Position numbers and translations under genes: made by a program. The notes under the pieces are model-generated. The model was not told the origin of the DNA. It saw only the letters and a program-made list of their open reading frames with translations, and did not search any database. From the NCBI GenBank assembly GCA_002403305.1, contig DHHM01000008.1, positions 41,878 to 105,877 of the forward strand: a DNA stretch of 64,000 nt, read 5' to 3'. Position 1 is the first letter of the stretch. Each line of letters starts with the position of its first letter. Positions 53,301-61,306 of this stretch are shown in pieces. Source of the stretch: Bacteroidales bacterium UBA4772. GTDB lineage: Bacteria > Bacteroidota > Bacteroidia > Bacteroidales > VadinHA17.

Positions 53301-53572
53301 ACTCTCTGACTCTCCATTCCGATAGCAGAGAAGAGAAGCACACCGTTTGAGGAAACCTCAATCGAGTATGTGCCATTATAGTCTGTTGCCACGCCGGTGG
53401 TAGTACCTTCTATCAGTACCGTCACCCCCGGGATTGGCAGACCGGCATTGTCTGTAACCTTGCCGGTCACTCTTGTATTCTGGGCAGATACCGTCCAGGA
53501 AACAAGAAGCAGGGCAAACACCGACAGCATAAAGCGCTTACACCATTCGGTCATTTTTTTTGACATCAACAT
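50399..53572 (-). CDS. SusC/RagA-type TonB-dependent transporter 1
   Basis: 1057 aa. Signal peptide (the true start may be the third or sixth residue), a carboxypeptidase-like beta-sandwich (about 35-115), the TonB box region VEEVVVTALG (about 111-120), plug with NSLAGKVAGVNV and LKGAAASALYGSRAADGVV, then a 22-strand barrel ending with aromatic F. It imports nutrient across the outer membrane using TonB. It forms an operon with the SusD gene after it. Its upstream region shares a promoter block with the second SusC gene. Confidence 0.95.
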   Translation of the reverse strand: MLMSKKMTEWCKRFMLSVFALLLVSWTVSAQNTRVTGKVTDNAGLPIPGVTVLIEGTTTGVATDYNGTYSIEVSSNGVLLFSAIGMESQRVPVNNRSVINLTMVESSVMVEEVVVTALGIEKEKKALGYAVQDLKSDEIMRNKQTNIINSLAGKVAGVNVTQSSGSAGSGSTIIIRGGNSASESRDNQPLFVVDGIIYDNSTVNSGNSGTDGVTRNATSFGNRVMDINPDDIESMSILKGAAASALYGSRAADGVVIITTKRGSEGPVKIDFNSKYSYSWTGILPELQGVYGRGFYNQAGVFSDFTTQSWGNPITGTVYDNVGNFFQGGNVFDNSLSISGGSKSNSFYLSVSNFDQTGVVPLTGYDKTTFRFNGEQKYGKLTVGANAAYSISNTAKTLTSAGLYNGGGNGTMTATYGWARSDDMSKYLNEDGTKYRRFEGLMELADEVENPYWIINKNKLTDEVNRFTGGINASIDVTEWFNIIYRVGYDTYKSGAFTYIAPGGSVLEKYQDGRLSKSSSDYEFITSNLMLNFNKSVGDFDLNLLLGHTAENTNRVLRTNWGYGFSTAGTISFANIVDDTKFFTERNVTKRLVGAFGEFRASYKSIAYLTVTGRNDWSSTLPIENRSYFYPSVSGSLVFTELLPKNDILSFGKIRASWAQVGKDADAYATNTYLWAPQVVSAQFVGTGNSWTGGSPNLVPEIQTSTEFGAELQFLQGRLGLDFTYYTSVTKNQLASPRLAQSTGFIFLTLNSGSVHNKGMELSINATPVKSQDFTWDLTLNLSGNRGTLGEFLPGVGLFYVTDVQIGGVKAASIPNGGYFLGLTGDYWEREKDGDGNEIPDGRYLIDEVTGLYQNTKVTTNVIGNREPDFIGGLNNNFRYKNLNFSFLFDIRKGGDIYNGTEYFLTVNGLSMRTLDRESVTVTGLSSSTNEPLSYTYQAGQTYTIGGASYSGEYMIQQYWLNYANNAYNFMTSTNWLRLRSMSLSYDFGGLLGNNKYIKGLSASVAGYNLWLWTNYKGMDPEVSVSGSGTGGSGSMGIDYCGVPATRNVTFGLNVTF

Positions 53573-53747
53573 AAATCAATGTTTTAGGTTAGTAAATAGG
53601 GTTCTGTAAAGTAATCCGGTGGTGATAGATCACCATATATCATTCAATAAGTCAAGATACAACATTTATCCAAAATGTCACACTCACGGGTCAAATAGTA
53701 TTGCTTCAAGTCATGGTCTGGCCCTGATTGATTATTTTGAATACGCA

Positions 53748-53785
53748 AAGCAAGATAATTGTTTTCCTGATAAGATGTATGACAA
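53748..53785 (-). promoter_or_regulatory. Shared promoter/operator block of susC 1
   Basis: On the minus strand it reads TTGTCATACATCTTATCA, then AAAAC, then TATCTTGCTT. The same three pieces at the same spacing occur at 59460-59497 before the second SusC gene. TATCTTG is a plausible variant -7 box; the upstream TTGTnATACATCTTATCA word may be a -33 region or regulator site. It lies 176 nt before the start codon here. Confidence 0.6.
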
Positions 53786-54050
53786 GTTGTTATTTTTTTA
53801 TAAATATTCTGTCAAAGGCCTGTCGGAAAACTTAATTCTGTCTCGAACAAGCATTAGTGAATTGAATATATGACTATTATTCAATCGGTTGCCCTCATAA
53901 TCAGCCCCTTTACCCATCTGGTGTTATTGCAGCGTCGGGGAAACCGTACATAAGGTTTATGTCATATATCATGGTAAATTTTTGATTTGCAGGTTGTCAG
54001 ACGTTGGCAAATCAAGCTGGTAAGAGTGGATGCATCACTGCATAAATGAA

Positions 54051-54077
54051 GCAGAGACGCGCGGTGCGCGTCTCTGC
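54051..54077. repeat. REP-like palindrome, second member of GCAGAGACG family
   Basis: Arms GCAGAGACGCGC and GCGCGTCTCTGC with a 3-nt loop. Outer arms match the palindrome at 858-885 while the inner stem differs but still pairs. It lies downstream of the second SusD stop and could terminate that operon. Confidence 0.75.
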
Positions 54078-54131
54078 AATTAAAAATAACCAACCCAAAT
54101 TCTACCCCATCGCGGGGCAACCAAAAATCAT

Positions 54132-55961
54132 CTACCAGCCGGGAGTCTGAGTCAGAGTATAACCCTTATCAGCGTACTCGGCTATCTGTGTCATTCCGAC
54201 AGGTGCGAGATAGACCCTGTCGGTGAATGCATCCCTGGGGGCAATGTTCTCAGGAATATAATACCCGACCATCTCTGCAGCATTGGTGCCGTCATATGTT
54301 ATAACATCTCCAACTCCGTTCTGGACCTTGAGCTTGCCAACCTTGGCAGCTATCAGCCACTCGGGATACTCAACAGGGAAGTCAATCCATAATCCCAGGT
54401 GCAGATCGGGATTGGTGGTGACATCCATGTAACTGAGCTTTTTCCAGCGCTTGAGGTCCAGCAACCGTGAATGTTCATAAACAAACTCCATTCTGCGCTC
54501 ACGGCGTATCTCCCATAACAGCGGAGTAACATCAGCATCGCGCTCAGGATCATCCGGAAGGCTTGCCAGCGACAAAGGAGTGGTCTTCTGTATTCCCTTG
54601 CCAATGGCAACTGCATCCAGCGGGCGATTGCGTATTGCGTTGATCGATGCGTCAATATCTGCCTGGCTGACGGCCGGGCCACCCATCGTTGCAAGTTCAG
54701 CCTTTGCCTCAATCCAGTTAAGGACCACCTCTCCCAGCCTCATCACAGGGGCATCGTTGGTATTGGTGTTCGAACCGTACTGGGCCGGGTAGGAGCCTCC
54801 GTAGTAGGTCGGGCCTATCCTGTCAATGAACTTATCTGACAGAAGCAGTGTGGCAGCTTCTTTCTTCGGCGCATCCCAGAAGGTGGCTTCAAAGCGCGGG
54901 TCGCGAGTGGCGATCATGCTCACAAAATCAAGCTTGTCGGCATCAGGCAGTGTTGATGACTGATATACCTGCCCGTCAGCACAGATGAATGACTTGGCAA
55001 GCCACAGGTTACCTGAATTAGGCTGACTTTCTGTCGTATTGGCATATGACGCAATATGGTGTGTGACACCCAGTGCTGCATCGTAATGCCTGTACATTAT
55101 CACCTCCTTGTTGCCTGCCAGATCCATCGATCCGAACAGGGAACGAAAATCACTCGTGAATGAAAACTTGCCTGACGCCATCACAAGATTCGCAGCATCA
55201 ACCGCCAGTTGAAGGTACTTCTTGGCTTTTTCCGTATTGTTGAGGTGATACTTCTGCCAGGTGCCCTCGAAAAGCATGAACCGTGCAATAAATCCGGCAG
55301 CGATGTACCTGTTCAGGTACTGGGCATTTCCGTCAGATAGACGCATGTTGGCCAGTACGTAGACAAAATCATCATAGACCTTATCCATGACAAGAGTCCT
55401 GGAATCCCTGTCCTTGTAAAGGAGATCCATTTCCGAGTCAAGTATTACCTTGTCGTAATAAGGCACATCACCAAATACGCTCACAAGCCTGCTGTATTCA
55501 TAACCCCTGAAGAAGCGGGCAACGGCACTCCAGTGATTATAGGCTTCCTCGGTAAGTATGTCGCCCTTCATTGTCTCAATTCTCTCGAGGAAAAGGTTGG
55601 ACTTCCTGACATATGCAAAATTCCATGTCGGACCGCAATATGTGCTCAGCCAGTCAGGAGTTTCACTTGTTGAGGCTCTGGAAGAGGGGGGCTGTGTTTC
55701 AAAGCCCCACTGTTTCCCGGTAGATGTAAAGTCATCGGACAGGTAATATCCCCTCAAAGGGGTGTAAGCAGTACCCCAGGAGGAGTTGTAACCTACAAAG
55801 TAGTTAAGGTAGAACCCATGCGAAAAGAGACGAAGGTTGTTTTCGGATGTCCAGTAGTTCTGGTCATTCATTGTAGTTCGTGACGGTCTGTCGAGGAATT
55901 CTTCGCATCCGCTGAATATCAGAGCTACTGCAGCTATGATTATGATTAATTTTCTTTTCAT
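54132..55961 (-). CDS. SusD/RagB-family outer-membrane lipoprotein 2
   Basis: 609 aa. Lipoprotein signal MKRKLIIIIAAVALIFSGC (Cys19), then EEFLDRPSRTTMNDQNYWTS, the usual SusD N-terminal helix region, and the C-terminal block RRERRMEFVYEHSRLLDLKRW (about 491-511), diagnostic for classical SusD. It belongs to a different SusD subfamily from the one at 48449. Its SusC partner ends 12 nt upstream. Confidence 0.94.
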   Translation of the reverse strand: MKRKLIIIIAAVALIFSGCEEFLDRPSRTTMNDQNYWTSENNLRLFSHGFYLNYFVGYNSSWGTAYTPLRGYYLSDDFTSTGKQWGFETQPPSSRASTSETPDWLSTYCGPTWNFAYVRKSNLFLERIETMKGDILTEEAYNHWSAVARFFRGYEYSRLVSVFGDVPYYDKVILDSEMDLLYKDRDSRTLVMDKVYDDFVYVLANMRLSDGNAQYLNRYIAAGFIARFMLFEGTWQKYHLNNTEKAKKYLQLAVDAANLVMASGKFSFTSDFRSLFGSMDLAGNKEVIMYRHYDAALGVTHHIASYANTTESQPNSGNLWLAKSFICADGQVYQSSTLPDADKLDFVSMIATRDPRFEATFWDAPKKEAATLLLSDKFIDRIGPTYYGGSYPAQYGSNTNTNDAPVMRLGEVVLNWIEAKAELATMGGPAVSQADIDASINAIRNRPLDAVAIGKGIQKTTPLSLASLPDDPERDADVTPLLWEIRRERRMEFVYEHSRLLDLKRWKKLSYMDVTTNPDLHLGLWIDFPVEYPEWLIAAKVGKLKVQNGVGDVITYDGTNAAEMVGYYIPENIAPRDAFTDRVYLAPVGMTQIAEYADKGYTLTQTPGW

Positions 55962-55973
55962 AATTCTTAAGTT

Positions 55974-58900
55974 TTAGAAGTTAACCTGAAGTCCGACCGA
56001 TGCGCTCTTGAATGTTGGTACGCCGACACCTGTCCTATCCATGTTATAGTATGATTCTCTCCACATGGAGTATCCTCCAATCGCTTCGGGGTCAATAGGA
56101 ATTGTGCCCAGATGGTCAAACGTGAAGAAGTTTTCGAGGGCTACATAAACACGTAATCTGCTGATCATTACCTTTTTGGTCAGGTTGGAAGGAAGGGTAT
56201 AGCCAAGTGTTATATTCTTAAGCCTCGTATATGCCATATTCAACAGATACCTGGTCTGGGGCTGCATATTGAGAGTTGTGCTGCTTCCGGACTGGTCGTA
56301 CGGACGCGGATAGAAGGCATCGGTTCTGTCTTCTCTCCAGAAATCACCGGCGAAAGCCTGCGGCATGGCTCCGTTTGCGGAGTAGTACCCCGGGATAGCA
56401 AGGAATCCGTCACCCCATACTTCGCGTTTTCCAACGCCCTGGATAAAGAATGAGAGATCTACACCCCTGAAATCCAGGTCGGCACGAAAACCGTACATGT
56501 AACGAGGAGTCGAGTTTCCAATGATCTTGAGGTCACCGTAGTCGGGATTCCCGTCTGCATCTTCAACCAGCCTGTTGCCCGGATTGATATATCCGTCACC
56601 GTTCTGATCCACGAATTTCACATCGCCCGGCATGAAATAGAAGTTCCCTGCCTGCAGTCTTCCCTGTATTGCGACGTTAGCAGGATCGACAAGCTGATAA
56701 ATAGTGTAATTGGAACTCCCGGTTTCATTGGGAACCTGGATCTGGATCAGGTTGCCTTCATTGTCGTAGGCAAAGTCATCTGCCTGGAAAAGACGGTCGG
56801 TTTCATAACCCCATATCTCACCGTAGGTTTTACCGACATACCATGAATCTATACTCTTGGTTGAACCGTATTCCGTGATCTTTGATACAGCATCAGCAAG
56901 TGTTGCGGTAAGGGTGATACCCAATCCGTTTTTAAACCGGTGGTTGTAATCGACCTGTATTTCCATCCCGTTTGTACGCAGCGACCCGAAGTTACTCTGG
57001 GGTGCTCCGGTTCCGAATGTTGTCGGGAGACCCTCCTGAGGAACAATCATGTTCCTGGTGTCACGCCTGAACCAGTCGAAGGTCAATCCGAGTTTGTTGC
57101 TCAGGAAACGTGCATCGAGGCCCAGGTTGAGGGTTGTGATATCCTGCCAGGTGACTGTAGCTGAAACTGCTCCCGGGGTAGCGAATTGGTATAGCTTTGC
57201 GCCTCCGAGCAGCCAGGTATTCTCCGATCCTGACATGGTGGGGATGTATAGAGAGTTGGGAACTGTCTGGTCGCCGATGGTTCCCCATGAGCCGCGAAAT
57301 TTCAGGAGGCTGAGTGCCGGCCTTGCCCAGTCCATAAACTGCTCCTCCGTGGCTATCCAGCCTGCGGAGAATGATGGGAACCAGCGCCACTGAAGATCAG
57401 TCGGGAATTTTGAGGTTCCGTCATACCTGAGGTTTGCTTCAATCAGGTACTTCTCCTTGAAATTATAGTTAATACGCCCATAGAAACCGAGCTGTGATTC
57501 CCAGTCCTCACCGCCGCTGGTGGTCTGGTTTCCGTATGCCAGGTCAAACTGCGGATTGTTGTAATCAATCAGCTGCGTTGTCTGCGACCAGTTATAGGCG
57601 TATTCATATCCAACCCTGTTAATTCCGAGCATGAACCTGAACTGATGATCATCCAGGAGCTTCATGTCATAGGTGCTGTAGAGGTTCAGAGTATTCCTCT
57701 GATCATTCTGCGAACGACGGTACACATGATCAGGGTTTGAGCCGACAGCCGTATAGGTCATCATATCCAGTTCGTAAGCCGGCATCGCTCCCGTAGCAGA
57801 AGAGGAGACAACCTGACCTGAATCATCCATATAGATTCTATCACCGTTATCATCATATTTAGGCAGGGCAGATGTCCAACTGTTACGTGCCGTATAACGG
57901 GTACCAGGTCTTTTCGTAATATATTCCATGTTGGCGTGAGTGTAATCGAAGTAGATTTTCCAGTCTTTTACAGGAGTGATCTCTAATCCGCCGTTCACGC
58001 TCGTATAATTATGCTCGATAAAGGCCGTGTTGGCAGCACTCATTTCGTATACCGGGCTGCGGATCGGGTCACCGTCTTCCGTGGTCAGCGGGTAGGTCGG
58101 TGCCCAGCGGTAAAGATAAAGCCACGGGTCTGCCGATGTGGAGCTGGTTGCATAGGCATATCTCTTATTGCGTTTTGAGTACATGGTACCAGCGGTCACC
58201 CTGAGCCAGTCATTCACATCCGTGCCAACGCGGATCGATCCGTTATAACGCCTGAAGTCATCTATCTTTGAAGGTTTGATGATGCCTGACTGATCGAGGT
58301 AACCCAGACCTATATTATAGTCTGTTTTACCGGTTTTACCGCTTACCGAGAAGTTGTGCAGTTGTGTCGGGGCCCACTCCTTTATCATGTAATAATAAGG
58401 ATCATAAGTCCTTAATCCGATCTTACGGTTGTTAGCATCAACGTACCAGTCGCGGCCATAGAGCATCGGGTCATCAGGTTTGACAATATCCCCCCATTTC
58501 TCCTTCCACTCAACAGCCTTCTCATATCCTTCGCGCGTTACCATCCAGAATGCTCCTGCCACGGTAGCACCGCGACGCTCAAATGCCAGCATGGCGTATT
58601 CCAGTGCGTCCAGACCGGCCATCTCCATCTTCTTTGAGATGTTCTGGAATGATAGGTTACCATTGTATGAAACATTCACTCCCTGATTTACTGCGCCCTT
58701 CTTGGTGGTAATCAGGATAACGCCGAAGGCAGCCTTTGATCCGTAGATAGATGCCGATGCTGCATCCTTCAGCACTGAGATCGACTCTATATCAGAAGGG
58801 TTGAGCATCTGAATCGAGGGTATCTCAACGTTATCGACCAGAATCAGAGGTGATGATTCTCCCCGTAGTGAGCCGATCTGACCACGGATCTTCATGATCG

Positions 58901-59390
58901 GGTCCGATCCTATCTCTCCACTGGGGATAACTACACTGAGACCGGGCATAGTACCCTGAAGGCCACGGCCGGCATCAGCGATCGGCCTTGCCTCAAGAGT
59001 CTTTTCAACATTTACCGTAGAAACCGCGCCTGTCAGGTTGGCTCTTCTCTGTGTGCCATACCCGACAACAACGACTTCTTCGATAAATTCAACATCAGGA
59101 CTCATTTTTACATCGATCCTGTTGGATGCACCCACAGGCACCTCCTGTGATGCATACCCCAGCGATGTAAAAACAAGCACCTGCCCGGGAGCAACATTGA
59201 TCGAAAAGAAACCGTTCAGATCAGTGCTGGTACCGGTGGTGGTGTTCTTGATTATCACGTTGACACCCGGCAACGTCTCATTCGTCGTGGCGTCAGTGAT
59301 AGTCCCTGTCACAGTCTTGGGCTGAGCATAAATGCTTTGTGAAAGCATAAATCCCAAAACCGCAAACAACATTAATAGTCTTGTTCTCAT
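55974..59390 (-). CDS. SusC/RagA-type TonB-dependent transporter 2
   Basis: 1138 aa with a signal peptide (MRTRLLMLFAVLGFMLSQSIYAQ), carboxypeptidase-like domain, TonB-box segment EEVVVVGYGTQRRANLTGAV (about 109-128), plug with LKDAASASIYGSKAAFGVILI and a C-terminal barrel ending VGLQVNF. It lies between the MurQ-like gene and its SusD, with its own promoter block upstream, so it can be transcribed separately from the MurQ-like gene. Confidence 0.95.
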   Translation of the reverse strand: MRTRLLMLFAVLGFMLSQSIYAQPKTVTGTITDATTNETLPGVNVIIKNTTTGTSTDLNGFFSINVAPGQVLVFTSLGYASQEVPVGASNRIDVKMSPDVEFIEEVVVVGYGTQRRANLTGAVSTVNVEKTLEARPIADAGRGLQGTMPGLSVVIPSGEIGSDPIMKIRGQIGSLRGESSPLILVDNVEIPSIQMLNPSDIESISVLKDAASASIYGSKAAFGVILITTKKGAVNQGVNVSYNGNLSFQNISKKMEMAGLDALEYAMLAFERRGATVAGAFWMVTREGYEKAVEWKEKWGDIVKPDDPMLYGRDWYVDANNRKIGLRTYDPYYYMIKEWAPTQLHNFSVSGKTGKTDYNIGLGYLDQSGIIKPSKIDDFRRYNGSIRVGTDVNDWLRVTAGTMYSKRNKRYAYATSSTSADPWLYLYRWAPTYPLTTEDGDPIRSPVYEMSAANTAFIEHNYTSVNGGLEITPVKDWKIYFDYTHANMEYITKRPGTRYTARNSWTSALPKYDDNGDRIYMDDSGQVVSSSATGAMPAYELDMMTYTAVGSNPDHVYRRSQNDQRNTLNLYSTYDMKLLDDHQFRFMLGINRVGYEYAYNWSQTTQLIDYNNPQFDLAYGNQTTSGGEDWESQLGFYGRINYNFKEKYLIEANLRYDGTSKFPTDLQWRWFPSFSAGWIATEEQFMDWARPALSLLKFRGSWGTIGDQTVPNSLYIPTMSGSENTWLLGGAKLYQFATPGAVSATVTWQDITTLNLGLDARFLSNKLGLTFDWFRRDTRNMIVPQEGLPTTFGTGAPQSNFGSLRTNGMEIQVDYNHRFKNGLGITLTATLADAVSKITEYGSTKSIDSWYVGKTYGEIWGYETDRLFQADDFAYDNEGNLIQIQVPNETGSSNYTIYQLVDPANVAIQGRLQAGNFYFMPGDVKFVDQNGDGYINPGNRLVEDADGNPDYGDLKIIGNSTPRYMYGFRADLDFRGVDLSFFIQGVGKREVWGDGFLAIPGYYSANGAMPQAFAGDFWREDRTDAFYPRPYDQSGSSTTLNMQPQTRYLLNMAYTRLKNITLGYTLPSNLTKKVMISRLRVYVALENFFTFDHLGTIPIDPEAIGGYSMWRESYYNMDRTGVGVPTFKSASVGLQVNF

Positions 59391-59459
59391 GTTATTGGAT
59401 TTAGGGTTAAATAGTAATTGATTAGGTTATATTGATGATTTAGTTGATTTCCGTCCGAC

Positions 59460-59497
59460 AAGCAAGATATAAGTTTTATTGATAAGATGTATTACAA
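59460..59497 (-). promoter_or_regulatory. Shared promoter/operator block of susC 2
   Basis: The minus strand reads TTGTAATACATCTTATCA, AAAAC and TATCTTGCTT with spacing identical to the block at 53748-53785; the 38 positions differ only in the variable gaps and one or two bases. It ends 70 nt before the SusC start and begins 28 nt after the upstream gene stop. Confidence 0.65.
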
Positions 59498-59524
59498 ATT
59501 TTCAATTATTTATCTAAATTCAGT

Positions 59525-61291
59525 TTAAGCCTTCCGGGAAGACCTGATCTTCTTAATAGTGTACTGAACCGGCGATGGTTTTTCTTTTTCTGAAAAATTG
59601 AAGGATTTTAATTCTTCAAGTGATTCATGGAGAGCATAACAGGCCTCTTCGTAACTCATACCACAGATATCGGAAATCAACCTTATGCCTCTGTCTTTAA
59701 GCTTCTTGTTGGTGACATCAACCCAACTCATCCAGTTGCCCAACACCCTGCCCATTAAAACCATCGTTCCGGTCGAAACCGTATTCAGCACAAGCTTGAC
59801 TGCCAGCCGGTCCATCAGACTGAATACCGAACTTTGCGGCGAACAGGATATCTTATAACTTGCTGCCTCATCGCATGTCCCTATTATCAGGGAATATCTG
59901 CTCAGGTACTTTTCCGCTTCTTCATTCAAGGCTGCCTGATAGTCTTCATATTCCGGCCGTGTCACTTCCAGGCGACTGATCACATTAACTGCAACATTAG
60001 GCTTTCTTGATAAACGTGATTTATCCTCTTCATTGCCTATCTGAAATTTGAGGATCTGTGATATATCAAGCTGAGGAGGGTCTGATATGAGTGCCTGCGG
60101 AGCATTCATGTTACTGTACAGTTCCCCGTCCCACTCAAGACATCTGGGGGTACGCCCCAGGACATTTACCCATGCTTCGGGAGTGGGCAGAAGAGGATTC
60201 TTGACAAAAGCCCATGACGGTGGCGAAACAGTGTCGTCATATTTCCTGAATGGCGGTAGCATGAATGTCGGAGAGCGTTCGGTGGTGTCAGTGAAGATAT
60301 CCAGCATCAGGGAATTGCCGTAGTAGGTGACCAGTCCGTTCCGGATGTAGATGTCGTGCTCCATCCTGATATAATCACCAAGGATCTTCGTGTTTTCAAC
60401 AGAGAGCAGTTCATTTAGCATCTCATTGTATGCCCCGGCATAGTCAATCTCCCTGATATTGAGAATCTTCAGTTCTTCAGCTGAAAGCAGCTTGCTGAAA
60501 GTCCCTCCCAGTATTGATTCCAGGGCTGCCCCGGCAATGAGCTGTTCCGATGTTGTTGCCTGCATCCGTGTGGAGCCTGCAATTGCCATCGGTCCGCAGT
60601 ACAGGTCAAGCACAGTAACACGAGGATCTTCAATGGCTTTCCTGGAACGCTCAATATATTTGCAAAGGATATCGGCGGGATTGTTAAACATAAGGAATAC
60701 TTCAGCACCCCTGTCAGCAGCTTCTGCAAGTGTACCCAGAACTGACGAGGTCTCACCTCCCTCGGTTATAGCAACAAGAATATCGCCTTCGTTAACATTA
60801 AGTTCCCTCACCTGCTGCCTGCCAAATTCCTGGTAATCCTCAAAATACTCCACAGCCCTGATAAGTGCGTAATCACCCCCCGTCATAATACTGAATACGG
60901 AGTTCTCAACATGCTTTACTCTTTCATAGATATCCGGATGATCCTGCCGCAGATCCCTGAAAAAGCATCTCCAGAATGACTCAAGCAGGATACTTAAACG
61001 TCCTGTTGCGCCGCACCCGGAAAATATAATCTTCTTCCCATCCGAGATTGCCTTTAAACCGGCCTTTACAAGTCTGTCGTACTCATTACTCCTGAAAATC
61101 TTTTCAGCCATCGGTAATATATCCGTATCTACTGACAACAGGGTTTTCACTCCCTCACCGGTACTTTCAGCAAATATCCGGTCAAGGTTGCGGGTCCTGG
61201 AATTAGCCTGCTCTGTCGGCAGCATGCCAAGATGAAATTGCGTCTCATTTTTCAGGAAGTGTTCAGCTTCCTGACGCGCTTTAATATTCAT
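59525..61291 (-). CDS. Double-SIS MurQ/GCKR-like protein (MurNAc-6-phosphate etherase family)
   Basis: 588 aa. The MurQ pattern is present in pieces: TEQANSRTRNLDR (26-38), GCGATGRLSILLES (92-105), GSTRMQATTSEQL (239-251) and, only after a further 255 residues, STGTMVLMGRVLGNWMSWVDVTNKKL (506-531). Ordinary MurQ is about 300 aa and has these last two blocks adjacent; here a second sugar-isomerase-like domain (VTYYGNSLMLDIFTDTTERSPTF) lies between them, as in the vertebrate glucokinase regulatory protein, a known MurQ relative. It may cleave the lactyl ether of MurNAc-6-phosphate or sense a sugar phosphate. The next gene upstream is 15 nt away. Confidence 0.82.
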   Translation of the reverse strand: MNIKARQEAEHFLKNETQFHLGMLPTEQANSRTRNLDRIFAESTGEGVKTLLSVDTDILPMAEKIFRSNEYDRLVKAGLKAISDGKKIIFSGCGATGRLSILLESFWRCFFRDLRQDHPDIYERVKHVENSVFSIMTGGDYALIRAVEYFEDYQEFGRQQVRELNVNEGDILVAITEGGETSSVLGTLAEAADRGAEVFLMFNNPADILCKYIERSRKAIEDPRVTVLDLYCGPMAIAGSTRMQATTSEQLIAGAALESILGGTFSKLLSAEELKILNIREIDYAGAYNEMLNELLSVENTKILGDYIRMEHDIYIRNGLVTYYGNSLMLDIFTDTTERSPTFMLPPFRKYDDTVSPPSWAFVKNPLLPTPEAWVNVLGRTPRCLEWDGELYSNMNAPQALISDPPQLDISQILKFQIGNEEDKSRLSRKPNVAVNVISRLEVTRPEYEDYQAALNEEAEKYLSRYSLIIGTCDEAASYKISCSPQSSVFSLMDRLAVKLVLNTVSTGTMVLMGRVLGNWMSWVDVTNKKLKDRGIRLISDICGMSYEEACYALHESLEELKSFNFSEKEKPSPVQYTIKKIRSSRKA

Positions 61292-61306
61292 ATAGAATCT
61301 TATGTA

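Larger units (their letters stand above)
53573..54131. other. 559-bp intergenic region between the two SusCD operons
   Basis: No credible gene. It holds a promoter block at 53748-53785 shared with the second SusC gene, a weaker similar stretch (CAAGATACAACATTTATC, 53653-53670) nearer the SusC start, and a palindrome at 54051-54077. An open frame of 84 codons on the plus strand covers the promoter block and has no recognisable features, so I do not call it. Confidence 0.7.

Noticed and set aside
53619..53873. 84-codon open frame between the SusCD operons
   Set aside because: It covers a promoter block conserved at the nucleotide level with the other susC gene, shows no domain or signal features and has AT-rich spacer-like composition.
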